A DNA stretch of 21,284 nt from Candidatus Altarchaeota archaeon (GCA_015523055.1 WALD01000080.1:1-21284), one strand, 5' to 3'; positions 1 to 7,156 are shown, numbered from the stretch's first letter. Notes: generated by a model from the letters alone, not told the origin. Made by a program: numbers and translations.

Positions 1-5
1 ATCTA

Positions 6-16
6 ATATTTAAAAG
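6..16 (+). promoter_or_regulatory. TATA-like box, leaderless start
   Basis: An AT-rich box (ATATTTAAAA) is centred about 27 nt before the ATG at 40. This is the usual distance between an archaeal TATA box and the transcription start, and no Shine-Dalgarno is present, so the mRNA is probably leaderless. Inferred from spacing only. Confidence 0.4.
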
Positions 17-39
17 ATGAGTACATAATGTAAAATACA

Positions 40-420
40 ATGAAAAAAGCAAGGTCCAAAATTCCGCTAAAGGTTGAACTGGAGCCGGAAGGATTGATAG
101 AGGGAGTAAGGGACATCCTTGGGCTCATATTCTGGAAGGAACCCTCCCTGACAGATGAGGCTATTGAATTCCTCAGTTATGTAAAAGAGTGGGGCAGGAC
201 TGGTTCTCCCTATAAAGCCGAAGACTGGAGCAACTACTGTGCAAGGGTTGGGATGAGTCAGGGCAAATACCACAACATGCTCAGAAGATTGAAAAAAGCA
301 GGTATGATTGAAAAAACCTATAACGGGAGCATAAGAAGGCACGAAATCAGAATATCCGATAGGTTTTCCTCCCACCTTTCAAGAATGAGCAGGCTATGGG
401 ATGGATTCTGCAACTCTTAG
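40..420 (+). CDS. Small winged-helix (wHTH) DNA-binding protein, 126 aa
   Basis: A 126-residue soluble protein of unknown specific function. Residues about 65-95 (around SQGKYHNMLRRLKKAGMIEK) look like the recognition helix and wing of a winged helix-turn-helix domain: a short helix, a turn, a basic helix and the 'LKKAGMIEK' ending seen in many archaeal MarR/ArsR-like regulators. A basic tract (MKKARSKIPLK) opens the protein, and there are no membrane segments or cysteine clusters. It has its own TATA-like box and seems leaderless. Its stop overlaps the stop of convergent dapA by a few bases, which supports both ends. A transcription regulator is the best guess; no target can be named. Confidence 0.7.
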   Translation: MKKARSKIPLKVELEPEGLIEGVRDILGLIFWKEPSLTDEAIEFLSYVKEWGRTGSPYKAEDWSNYCARVGMSQGKYHNMLRRLKKAGMIEKTYNGSIRRHEIRISDRFSSHLSRMSRLWDGFCNS

Positions 421-1295
421 AGAATCTCCATCTCCTCTAGAACCTTCTTTATTCTCTCCCTGCTTTCTTCCGTTACTGGGACTAAGGGAAGCCTTGGATT
501 TCCTGCATCCATGCCCATCATATTGAGTGCAGCCTTCACAGGGGATGGATTAGTTTCTATAAATAGAATCTTGAATAGTGGGTAGAGCTGATAATGCAAT
601 TCCCTTGCCCTCTCCATGTTCCCATCAAGGGCGGCATGAATGAATTCACTCATCATCTTCGGGGCTACATTACTTACGACGGAGATTGCCCCCCTTCCCC
701 CAAGTGCTATTATCGGCAGACTCAAAGAATCATCTCCAGAGATTATAGAAAAGTTTCTGTCGCACTCTCTAATCTCCTTTGATATCTGGTCCATGCTCCC
801 GGCCGCATCCTTAATTCCGATAATATTCGGGATCTTTGCAAGCCTCTTTGTGGTTTCCGGCTCGATATTCACCCTCGTTCTGCCCGGCACCGTGTAAAGG
901 ATTATGGGTATGTCAACCGTCTCTGCTATCTTTCTGAAGTGCTGATAAATTCCCTCCTGGGTCGGTTTGTTGTAATACGGGGATATCATTAAAGCTGCGG
1001 ATGCCCCGGCATCCTTTGCATGCTCCGTGAATTCAATTGCCTCGGTTGTGCTGTTGCTTCCGGTTCCGGCAATTACCGGAACCCTGCCATTGGCATGGTC
1101 TATTGCAATCTCCACGACCTTTTTATGCTCATCTCTACTGAGGGTTGCAGACTCCCCGGTCGTTCCAACAGGCACAATTCCATCCACGGAATTCTCAATC
1201 TGAAGGTCAATATTCCTTCTAAATCCCTCCTCGTCCAGCCCTCCGTCCTCCTTGAAAGGAGTGATAAGTGCGGTAAATAGACCCCTAACCTCCAT
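417..1295 (-). CDS. dapA: 4-hydroxy-tetrahydrodipicolinate synthase
   Basis: Condenses pyruvate with aspartate semialdehyde, the first committed step of diaminopimelate/lysine synthesis, in the cytoplasm. It is a complete 292-residue (beta/alpha)8 protein of normal family length. Visible motifs are GTTGES (T45, T46), the catalytic Tyr in YTVPGRT (Y134) and the Schiff-base Lys in IGIKDAAGS (K162). These fit DapA better than the related KDG aldolases or N-acetylneuraminate lyase, although archaeal members of this superfamily can be misassigned. It lies downstream of the PEBP lipoprotein gene on the same strand with a 72-nt gap that holds AT-rich TATA candidates, so it may be transcribed separately. 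No other lysine gene is nearby. Confidence 0.88.
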   Translation of the reverse strand: MEVRGLFTALITPFKEDGGLDEEGFRRNIDLQIENSVDGIVPVGTTGESATLSRDEHKKVVEIAIDHANGRVPVIAGTGSNSTTEAIEFTEHAKDAGASAALMISPYYNKPTQEGIYQHFRKIAETVDIPIILYTVPGRTRVNIEPETTKRLAKIPNIIGIKDAAGSMDQISKEIRECDRNFSIISGDDSLSLPIIALGGRGAISVVSNVAPKMMSEFIHAALDGNMERARELHYQLYPLFKILFIETNPSPVKAALNMMGMDAGNPRLPLVPVTEESRERIKKVLEEMEIL

Positions 1296-1367
1296 TTTGC
1301 ATCAATATGCCCCGGTTAAAGAGCAAAATACTCCGAGGGTATTAATATATCCTGAACAGGCTTTAAA

Positions 1368-1913
1368 TTACTCCCTGCTATAAAGGCCAATTAGCTCAGT
1401 TTTGGCGAGAATATGTCCCTCCATTGCATTCAATAAGTCGTTTTTTTCTGAATTCTCATTGATATCTATATTCGTGTCCAGGGCATACAGCCTGAAAAAA
1501 TACCTGTGGGTTCCTGATGGTGGGCAGGGCCCTCCATAACTATGTTTCTTAAAATCATTTAAACCCTCAGTTGAACCCTCCGGAACCTGACCCTCTTTTA
1601 TCTCTAAATCTGCAGGGTCAATATTCCATAACAACCAATGCACCCATGTTCCTGCTGGTGCATCAGGGTCATCAACTATCAAAGCCATACTCTTTGTATT
1701 CTCTGGTGCCCCTTTCACAGATAGTGGTGGACTTATATCCTCTCCGTCACAGGTGTATCTCCTTCCTATTCTCCCCCCATGTTCAAATACCGGACTGCTT
1801 AGCTCCATTTTCGTCGTCATTATCTTATTCACCTCTCCATTATGCAGGCATCCTCCCCCCACAAGAATCAGGATAACAACCGGGATAACAGAGAAATTCC
1901 CTTTTCTTCTCAT
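1368..1913 (-). CDS. PEBP / YbhB-YbcL family lipoprotein
   Basis: A 181-residue phosphatidylethanolamine-binding-protein fold of the YbhB/YbcL branch. The N-terminus is a lipoprotein signal: basic MRRK, a hydrophobic stretch, then LVGGGC with the probable lipidated Cys at 22, so the mature protein should be anchored on the outer face of the membrane. Family signatures are RYTCDGEDISPPL, the DDPDAP loop followed by WVHWLLWNI, and GPCPPSGTHRYFF. These line the small anion/ligand pocket of the family. The physiological ligand of prokaryotic PEBPs is not established; kinase inhibition is an annotation carried over from eukaryotes. It sits between dapA and the leuA-like gene, with an odd C-free leader upstream. 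Confidence 0.85.
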   Translation of the reverse strand: MRRKGNFSVIPVVILILVGGGCLHNGEVNKIMTTKMELSSPVFEHGGRIGRRYTCDGEDISPPLSVKGAPENTKSMALIVDDPDAPAGTWVHWLLWNIDPADLEIKEGQVPEGSTEGLNDFKKHSYGGPCPPSGTHRYFFRLYALDTNIDINENSEKNDLLNAMEGHILAKTELIGLYSRE

Positions 1914-1951
1914 TTTTCTTTGTTATCCTCATCACCCCTTTCTCATTATCC

Positions 1952-2076
1952 TTACTGCCTATATTTTATTCTATGAAAGCCAATCCCTATCATACCACAA
2001 CCCCTCATCCCATCACCATCACACTATCAATCATTTCTATCATATGTACTCTATGGTGTGTTCTAACAGGCAGTAA
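1952..2076. repeat. 9-bp inverted repeat flanking a G-free (+) tract
   Basis: TTACTGCCT at 1952-1960 and its exact complement AGGCAGTAA at 2068-2076 bracket about 107 nt between the PEBP start and the leuA-like stop. Inside, 1980-2045 contains no G on the + strand, so a minus-strand leader for the PEBP gene would have 66 nt without C. Function unknown. Confidence 0.35.
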
Positions 2077-2087
2077 TATATCCTGTT

Positions 2088-3560
2088 TTATTTCCCTGTA
2101 ATCAGGTTAATCCCATTGACTAACGCATTAACTGAGGCGAGGATTATGTCCGTTCCAGCACCCTGGGCTGTAATCACCCTGTCCTTTGACTTCAGTTCCA
2201 CCATAACCTGAACTACGGCATCAGTCCCTCCGGATATGGAATCAACATGGTATTCAGTAAGTTCAAAGGGTAAATCCCTGGTCGCATGCTCTATTGCTTT
2301 TATTGCAGCGTCCACTGGCCCTGTGCCAGTTGATGATTCCATTACCTCCCTGTCCTTAATCTTCAGCTTTACCGAGGCTATCGGAGTAAATTTATTCCCT
2401 GCAACCGCTACGAGTTCATCAAGTTCTATTGCTCTTTTGATCTTGACCCCCCTGACGGAGTTTGCTATGGCCTGAAGGTCAACATTAGTCACCCTTTTTC
2501 CCTTGTCACCCATATATTTTATGTGTTTGAGTATCTCCCTCAATTCCTGCTCGTTTGCCTTGATACCGTCATCCTCAAGCATCTTCCTGACAGACTTCGT
2601 GCCAACATGTTTCCCAAGAACGAACCGCCTCCTGGCCCCCACGGATTCCGGTTTTATAGCCTCATAGGTTTCTGATCTCTTGAGAATTCCATCAACGTGA
2701 ATTCCTGCCTCATGGGTGAAGGCATTCCCCCCCACTATTGCCTTATTGGGGGCTACAGGAATTCTGCACAGCTTCTCGACCATCTTCGATAGCTTTAAAA
2801 TCTCCTCCGTCTTTATCCTGAAGTTATAGCCATATCCCTCTTTTAATGCCATTATGACCTCCTCCAGAGGCGCGTTTCCAGCTCTTTCTCCAATGCCGTT
2901 TACTGTAACGTTTACCATAGATACCCCCGCATTTACTGCTACTACCGTATTGGCGGTCGCCATTCCCAGGTCATCATGACAGTGAACACCCAGGGGGATC
3001 TTCGCTTCCTTACCTAAGATCGAAAAAATTTCGTGAATCCTCTCCGGGATCGCTGTGCCGACCGTGTCAGCTATAGTGTATCGGTCTATCTTGTGTTCTG
3101 TGGCTTCTTTCATCAGCCTGAGTAGGAACTCCGGCTCCGTCCTTGTGCCGTCTTCGGCACATAAATCAACTATCAGGCCGTGGTCCTTGCAGTAATCTAT
3201 ACAGTCAAGTGTCTTCTCCAGTAGTTCTCCCTGAGTAGTGCCTAACTTGTACTTTATGTGAAGCCTTGATGTCGGAGTAACAAGAAATATCGAGTCAACG
3301 TCGCACTTCATCGTGACATCTATATCGCTCTTTAGAATTCTTGAATAGCTGGATATCTCCGCCCTTAGGCCCTCATTAGCAATCCTTCTTATACTCTCCT
3401 GCTCACCAGGACTTGTTATTGCTGAACCGGCCTCAATTACATCAACTCCAAATTCGTCCAGAGATATCGCTATCTTCAGTTTCTCCTCTGGAGTAAAACT
3501 TACCCCCGGGGTTTGTTCCCCATCTCTCAGCGTTGTATCGAGTATCTTTATGGTTCTCAT
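2088..3560 (-). CDS. leuA: 2-isopropylmalate synthase / (R)-citramalate synthase family
   Basis: A DRE-TIM metallolyase-type acyl-CoA condensing enzyme of 490 residues, full length. The metal and active-site motif DTTLRDGEQTPG opens the protein; VHCHDDLGMA and NGIGERAGNAPLEE are the His-metal and subfamily motifs; HEAGIHVDGI follows; and the last ~120 residues (VAVAGNKFTPIASVK to GTDAVVQV) are the regulatory LeuA dimer domain that binds the feedback inhibitor. The enzyme condenses acetyl-CoA with 2-ketoisovalerate (leucine) or pyruvate (citramalate, isoleucine). The AGSAITS segment occurs in both archaeal isopropylmalate and citramalate synthases as I remember them, so substrate cannot be fixed by eye. 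The start is an ATG with a TATA-like CCAATATAAG about 26 nt upstream, suggesting a leaderless mRNA. Confidence 0.85.
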   Translation of the reverse strand: MRTIKILDTTLRDGEQTPGVSFTPEEKLKIAISLDEFGVDVIEAGSAITSPGEQESIRRIANEGLRAEISSYSRILKSDIDVTMKCDVDSIFLVTPTSRLHIKYKLGTTQGELLEKTLDCIDYCKDHGLIVDLCAEDGTRTEPEFLLRLMKEATEHKIDRYTIADTVGTAIPERIHEIFSILGKEAKIPLGVHCHDDLGMATANTVVAVNAGVSMVNVTVNGIGERAGNAPLEEVIMALKEGYGYNFRIKTEEILKLSKMVEKLCRIPVAPNKAIVGGNAFTHEAGIHVDGILKRSETYEAIKPESVGARRRFVLGKHVGTKSVRKMLEDDGIKANEQELREILKHIKYMGDKGKRVTNVDLQAIANSVRGVKIKRAIELDELVAVAGNKFTPIASVKLKIKDREVMESSTGTGPVDAAIKAIEHATRDLPFELTEYHVDSISGGTDAVVQVMVELKSKDRVITAQGAGTDIILASVNALVNGINLITGK

Positions 3561-3570
3561 GGTAAGGAGG

Positions 3571-3600
3571 TTTATAAATCTTATATTGGACTATATATTA
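3571..3600. promoter_or_regulatory. Divergent promoter region, leuA-like / coiled-coil gene
   Basis: The 55-nt gap between the two divergent starts is rich in TATA-like words. TTTATAAAT (3571-3579) and TATATATTA (3592-3600) could serve the + gene. CTTATATTGG (3580-3589), read on the minus strand, is centred about 26 nt from the leuA-like ATG. Confidence 0.45.
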
Positions 3601-3615
3601 ATAAGTTCACATAAG

Positions 3616-4350
3616 ATGCCCTATCATTCGCCGGAGTGGAAGAACCATATGGAAAAGATTGATATCAGGATTGAGAATCTGGAACGCATGGAGAGAGAGC
3701 TATGGAGGAGGGTTGATGACATAGAAGGAAGAGAAGAAGATGTTGAGGTAAAGCTGGGCATGAGGAGCAGGATATCACGGATATACAAACCGAGATTTAT
3801 CAAAAAACAGGTGAATGATATCGAGAGGAGGGTCAAAAGGATGCGAAGACCTGGGAGCGATAGAATAGGGAAAAGGAGAACGATGATGCAGAGGCAGATA
3901 AAGGATGTCGTTAAAAAGGCGGATGAGGTGGTTAGAGAGGAGCCTTTCACTGTGGGAGAAATCGGCCCTGGGGATGAGAAAAAGATTCAGAAAGAGAGGA
4001 GAGATATCCTGAAGAGAGAAATAAGCAACGTGATTAAAAAACACAAAGGGGCGGAGGAAGAGGAAAAGAGAGGGATTCCTAAGGAAATAAAACAACTTAA
4101 GATCCTTACCGGGGAGGAAGCATCAGATGCAAGAATTCTCTTTGAATTTCTGCTCAGAACAGGCTCCGCCAGCATGGATGAGGCTGTGAATGAGCTTGAT
4201 GTTGACAGGGAAACTGTGAATTCATGGATGGATGACCTCAAGGCAAGCGGTCTGATTGAGGTTAATGAATTCGCTGGCAGGACAGTTATGAAACTGAGGA
4301 ATATCCCGATAGCTGTGAGTGAGAAAAAAAAGGGTGACAGGTTGAATTGA
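3616..4350 (+). CDS. Coiled-coil protein with C-terminal winged-helix domain, 244 aa
   Basis: I do not recognise the family. The first ~150 residues are highly charged heptad-like coiled coil (IENLERMERELWRRVDDIEG and onward) with many Arg/Lys/Glu and basic stretches such as RRVKRMRRPG. Residues about 165-230 form a winged-helix domain (ILFEFLLRTG, SMDEAVNELDVDRETVNSWM, LKASGLIEV). The open frame extends 22 codons upstream to 3550, but that extension would run into the divergent leuA-like start and is hydrophobic, unlike the rest; ATG 3616 is preferred. A DNA-binding protein with a long oligomerisation or architectural arm is a fair inference; a chromatin or regulatory role is possible. It has its own promoter and ends 38 nt before the tRNA-Asn gene. 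Confidence 0.72.
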   Translation: MPYHSPEWKNHMEKIDIRIENLERMERELWRRVDDIEGREEDVEVKLGMRSRISRIYKPRFIKKQVNDIERRVKRMRRPGSDRIGKRRTMMQRQIKDVVKKADEVVREEPFTVGEIGPGDEKKIQKERRDILKREISNVIKKHKGAEEEEKRGIPKEIKQLKILTGEEASDARILFEFLLRTGSASMDEAVNELDVDRETVNSWMDDLKASGLIEVNEFAGRTVMKLRNIPIAVSEKKKGDRLN

Positions 4351-4387
4351 TAGGGCTGGATTGCAGGGATTGGACATTATAAATGGA

Positions 4388-4544
4388 CGCCTCGGACAGG
4401 ACTTGAACCTGTGACCATCTGGTAACTCCCGAACCTGTTCACAATTAATCTCCCCTCTTTTCCCGTGAACTTTTTTCTTTCTTTCCTGAGGAAAGAAAGG
4501 GGTTCGTTAACAGCCAGACGCTCTACCAACTGAGCTACCGAGGC
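4388..4544 (-). tRNA. tRNA-Asn (GUU) with an 84-nt intron
   Basis: Read on the minus strand from 4544. The acceptor stem is GCCTCGG/CCGAGGC with discriminator G at 4388 (G is the Asn discriminator). The D-arm is GCTC/GAGC, the anticodon stem TCTGG/CCAGA with loop CTGTTAA (anticodon GTT), the variable loop TGGTC, and the T-arm ACAGG-TTCAAGT-CCTGT. Exons of 4544-4508 and 4423-4388 give a 73-nt mature tRNA. CCA is not encoded. The gene follows L15e on the same strand with a 39-nt gap, so it may be co-transcribed with it. Confidence 0.95.
4424..4507 (-). other. tRNA intron at position 37/38 (bulge-helix-bulge)
   Basis: The junctions have the 3-4-3 geometry recognised by archaeal splicing endonuclease: bulge TAA (4509-4507), an inner helix CGAACC (4506-4501) pairing with GGTTCG (4435-4430), a 4-nt central helix with one G-G mismatch and one G-U, and bulge TTA (4425-4423). 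Inside are a 6-bp stem (GTTCAC 4437-4442 with GTGAAC 4465-4470) and a perfect 23-nt palindromic hairpin at 4477-4499. No ORF fits, so there is no homing endonuclease. Confidence 0.85.
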
Positions 4545-4583
4545 TCTAATTGACATATTAGAATTCCCATCTGAATCTCCCGG

Positions 4584-5189
4584 CTACTTTGCCAGTCTGC
4601 CCTTTGAGCGCAGGCTTGGCCTTACCTTCTCGGCACCCTTACCCTTCCTCGTCAGACCCCTTCCTTTCCTCCCTGCAGGAGTCAGACCTCTGAATGCCCT
4701 TCTCCTATGCTGTTTCTCGCATATCCAGTTCACATCCTTATCGCTCCTTATCACGGAATGATTGGGGTCAACCATGACGACCTCAAACCATTTATATTGG
4801 CCATCCTCCCAGAGCCAGTAGGAACCGAGAACCTCGAGATTCGGGAATTTCCGTTGTGTCCTCTCCTCAGCGATACGCTGGATGGACTTCCTGGGGGTTA
4901 TCTTATGGATACCCATCCTCTTCGGCTTTCTTCCAGCGGTTGGACGGGACCTTCGCATTCCTCCGCGCCTTATTCTGCTTCTTACAACAACAAAACCCTG
5001 TTTTGCCTTATAACCGTAGCTCCTTGCCCGATCTATCCTGGTAGGTTTTTCAACTCTTGCAACGGAGGGACCCTTTCTCCATGCCTTCTTTCTGGCCATA
5101 ACAAGGTCTCTAAGATCCTTGTTTTCGGGGCGATTTATCCTCCTCTTGATATTCCGATAGGTTTCCCCAATGTACTTGTAATAACCCAT
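4584..5189 (-). CDS. rpl15e: 50S ribosomal protein L15e
   Basis: A 201-residue, very basic large-subunit protein shared by archaea and eukaryotes. Recognisable segments are GYYKYIGETYRNIKR at the N-terminus, the RARSYGYKAKQGFVV block, RRGGMRRSRPTAGRKPKRMG, and LEVLGSYWLWEDGQYKWFEV followed by a Lys/Arg-rich tail (GLTPAGRKGRGL). The length is normal for the family (about 190-205). An in-frame GTG three codons upstream (5198) is possible, but GGTGAGG sits just before ATG 5189 as a strong Shine-Dalgarno, so the ATG is chosen. tRNA-Asn follows on the same strand. The divergent gap to the GTPase gene holds the promoter. Confidence 0.95.
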   Translation of the reverse strand: MGYYKYIGETYRNIKRRINRPENKDLRDLVMARKKAWRKGPSVARVEKPTRIDRARSYGYKAKQGFVVVRSRIRRGGMRRSRPTAGRKPKRMGIHKITPRKSIQRIAEERTQRKFPNLEVLGSYWLWEDGQYKWFEVVMVDPNHSVIRSDKDVNWICEKQHRRRAFRGLTPAGRKGRGLTRKGKGAEKVRPSLRSKGRLAK

Positions 5190-5305
5190 TTTCCTCACCC
5201 TTATGGATTCAAATATTACCTCACATCTCCATGACGGGTGTATTCTATACTATACCTTTTTATCATTAAAAACCATTTTTTAACATCATCATTAGGTGAT
5301 ATATA

Positions 5306-5929
5306 ATGCCCTGGAGGAGGTTGCTTGGCTGGTTCAGGAGGGTCTTTGGTAAGAAGAAGGTAATCAAACTCGGCCTGTATGGGCCACCCAATGCAGGAAA
5401 GACCACTCTGGCGAACAAGATTTCCATGGACTGGACCGGAGAGCCAGTAGGCAGGGTTTCTGAGATTCCCCACGAGACGAGAGAGGTTCAGAAGAAGGAG
5501 CAAATTATTGTAAGGGCGGCGGGAAAGAAGCTCGTTATGAACCTTCTGGACATGCCCGGAATTGCGACTAAAGTGGACTTTGAGGAATTCATGCAACACG
5601 GTCTTACAAAAGAGGCTGCCCAGCAGAGGGCAAAGGAGGCGACGAAGGGCGTTATCGAAGCAATAAAATGGTTGGAGCGCGTTGATACTGCTCTGGTTGT
5701 TATGGATTCTACAAGAGATCCGTATACCCAGGTCAATATTACAATAATAGGCAATCTCGAGGCACGAGAGATTCCCATAATCATAGTTGCAAATAAGCTT
5801 GATCTCCAGGATGCAAACCCGGACGCCATAAAGGATGCATTTCCCCAACATCATGTCGTGGAGGTTTCCGCTCTGACAGGAAAATTCGTCGATGAACTTT
5901 ATGGGGAAATAGCAAAGTATGCAAGATGA
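5306..5929 (+). CDS. Era-like GTPase (OapA-type)
   Basis: A 207-residue TRAFAC-class small GTPase. G1 is GPPNAGKT (26-33), G3 DMPG (82-85), G4 NKLD (163-166) and G5 SALTG (188-192). A short amphipathic basic N-terminus (MPWRRLLGWFRRVFGKKK) could touch membrane or RNA. It begins a three-gene operon with the DUF2073 and zinc-ribbon proteins, a conserved euryarchaeal cluster. In haloarchaea I recall the three being called OapA, OapB and OapC because they lie beside an orc1 replication-origin locus; that name is from memory. ATG 5306 has GGTGAT 5 nt upstream. Cellular role is unproven; ribosome assembly or replication links are guesses. The family assignment is solid. Confidence 0.88.
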   Translation: MPWRRLLGWFRRVFGKKKVIKLGLYGPPNAGKTTLANKISMDWTGEPVGRVSEIPHETREVQKKEQIIVRAAGKKLVMNLLDMPGIATKVDFEEFMQHGLTKEAAQQRAKEATKGVIEAIKWLERVDTALVVMDSTRDPYTQVNITIIGNLEAREIPIIIVANKLDLQDANPDAIKDAFPQHHVVEVSALTGKFVDELYGEIAKYAR

Positions 5930-6279
5930 CCATAGAGATTGAATTTATATCATCCAATGTACTCTTGAAGAAGGAGAGTGACGAAAAAATAAAGTACATT
6001 CTTGATAAAGTTAAGAAGAACAAGATTCTTGTGGTGGAGGAGAGCATGTCAGCTCTGGAGGAGAGCAGGCTGATAGAGGCGACGATGAAGCAGATTAAGG
6101 GTAAATTCTCCGGGATAGAGATATCCACGCTGAAGGACAAGGGTTCGGAGGGAATAAAGCAGAGGCTGATAAGGGCTCTTGGCGGAAACACCGGTGGCCT
6201 TACAGTTATCGGTCCGTCAAAGATAATCAGGAAGGTCAAAAAGCAACCGCAGAGCATATCCCTGCTAGCGGGAGAGTAG
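5926..6279 (+). CDS. DUF2073 family protein (OapB-type)
   Basis: A 117-residue archaeal protein matching DUF2073. Visible features are the N-terminal strand IEIEFISSNVL, the KILVVEESMSALEESRLIEATM helix region, a Lys-rich middle and the C-terminal GGNTGGLTVIGPSKIIRKVKK. It starts with an ATGA overlap at the GTPase stop and ends 4 nt before the zinc-ribbon gene, so all three are surely co-translated. The function is unknown; the fixed gene order implies that it works with the GTPase. No membrane segment or metal-binding cysteine is present. Confidence 0.85.
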   Translation: MTIEIEFISSNVLLKKESDEKIKYILDKVKKNKILVVEESMSALEESRLIEATMKQIKGKFSGIEISTLKDKGSEGIKQRLIRALGGNTGGLTVIGPSKIIRKVKKQPQSISLLAGE

Positions 6280-6283
6280 CAAG

Positions 6284-6670
6284 ATGCCCCACAAATGCGC
6301 CCGATGCGGAAAAATCTATGACGATGATTCTCCTGAGCTTATAGACGGATGCTCCTGCGGAGCACGGGTATTTTTGTATCTCAAAGAGAAACCCGGAAGA
6401 AACGAGGAGGATACAGTCAAGGAGTTGAAACTCAGGGAGATGGTCGCGGATGACTTCAAGCGGCTAGACAGGGAATTTGGTATTGACCTTAAGAGGACAG
6501 GAAGGACGATCCATCTTGACCTCGAGAATCTGCAACAGATTGACAAGGGAAGATACAGGATAGACATAAAATCGCTGATGAAGGGCGACCCCCTGATAAT
6601 GAAGGTGGGGGAGGGAGTTTACTATATTGACATAATTGATGCAATGAGCAAGGGGAGAAAGAAGGGTTAG
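6284..6670 (+). CDS. Zinc-ribbon protein (OapC-type, DUF2072-like)
   Basis: A 128-residue protein with an N-terminal zinc ribbon (HKCARCGKIYDDD then DGCSCGARVF, i.e. C-x2-C and C-x-C), a charged linker and a C-terminal alpha/beta domain (GRYRIDIKSLMKGDPLIMKVGEGVYYIDI). It is the third gene of the GTPase/DUF2073 operon. The C-terminal half is family-typical for archaeal OapC-like zinc-ribbon proteins as I remember them. Likely cytoplasmic; nucleic-acid or protein binding through the ribbon is inference. Transcription probably ends in the following 237-nt gap. Confidence 0.82.
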   Translation: MPHKCARCGKIYDDDSPELIDGCSCGARVFLYLKEKPGRNEEDTVKELKLREMVADDFKRLDREFGIDLKRTGRTIHLDLENLQQIDKGRYRIDIKSLMKGDPLIMKVGEGVYYIDIIDAMSKGRKKG

Positions 6671-6907
6671 AATTGGGGGGATTCACGAAGGAGGAATGGA
6701 AACGCGATAATTCTATTAACTGGTGAAATACTATGTCCGTATAACAATGTGCACATTGTATAACAATATCGGATTTCCATTATGATGCTGAGGGGAATGA
6801 TTATGATATGGAACATAGCTATGATACGATAGGTTAATCTCAATCACCCTTATTAATCCCAGATACACAATATAGATTGGAAGGGGGGTACGTAACCGGG
6901 TGAAAAA
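6671..6907. other. Non-coding gap with palindrome and repeats
   Basis: This 237-nt stretch has no convincing ORF. It holds the 16-bp palindrome described separately, two copies of ATAACAAT (6741-6748, 6760-6767), three TATGAT words (6781, 6802, 6820), and an AT-rich segment (ACAATATAGATT, about 6866-6877) that could be the TATA box for the small ORF at 6908. Confidence 0.5.
6744..6759. promoter_or_regulatory. Perfect 16-bp palindrome, candidate operator
   Basis: ACAATGTG joined to CACATTGT forms a gapless perfect palindrome, set inside a direct repeat of ATAACAAT. The symmetry suits a dimeric regulator. It lies 149 nt upstream of the next + start. Confidence 0.4.
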
Positions 6908-7156
6908 ATGGAGAAGGTCATACACGAAAGGATAAAACCGGATGGGGACATATCCATAGACACAGATATCTTCTTATATAACAGCTTACAGGTTCATGGA
7001 TATTCAGGCTCCTGTAAAAATTTCCTCTCAGGAGTGGAGTCTGGAGAAATCGGGGGCAAGGGATTCATCAAGAAAACCCCCGATGTTTTTTTGACATCTG
7101 ATGCCATAATTCTGGCTACGATGAAACATCCAAAGAATGACCATTCATCCAATTGA
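6908..7156 (+). CDS. Hypothetical protein, 82 aa
   Basis: I do not recognise this protein. It is small and soluble with mixed charge, two Cys-free halves around one Cys, and Gly/Ser-rich turns (HGYSGSCKNFLSGVESGEIGGKG). Support for it being real: GGGTGA lies 5 nt before its ATG, a TATA-like box lies further upstream, it is codirectional with purB, and its 3' end overlaps the purB start by 20 nt, as in translational coupling. Against: it is short, has no known motif, and its C-terminus (KNDHSSN) may exist only because of the overlap. It could instead be a leader ORF for purB. Confidence 0.45.
   Translation: MEKVIHERIKPDGDISIDTDIFLYNSLQVHGYSGSCKNFLSGVESGEIGGKGFIKKTPDVFLTSDAIILATMKHPKNDHSSN

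Noticed and set aside
3550..3615. Upstream extension (22 codons) of the coiled-coil protein
   Set aside because: Would overlap the divergent leuA-like start and promoter; composition is unlike the charged protein that follows.
4441..4500. Intrinsic terminator between L15e and the coiled-coil gene
   Set aside because: The hairpin and T-tract lie inside the tRNA-Asn intron, flanked by exact tRNA halves.
4707..5234. 175-codon + strand ORF opposite L15e
   Set aside because: Antisense shadow of an unmistakable ribosomal protein gene; its translation has no domain-like content.
5216..5854. 212-codon minus-strand ORF opposite the Era-like GTPase
   Set aside because: Shadow frame: the opposite strand carries all G motifs of the GTPase and the operon context.
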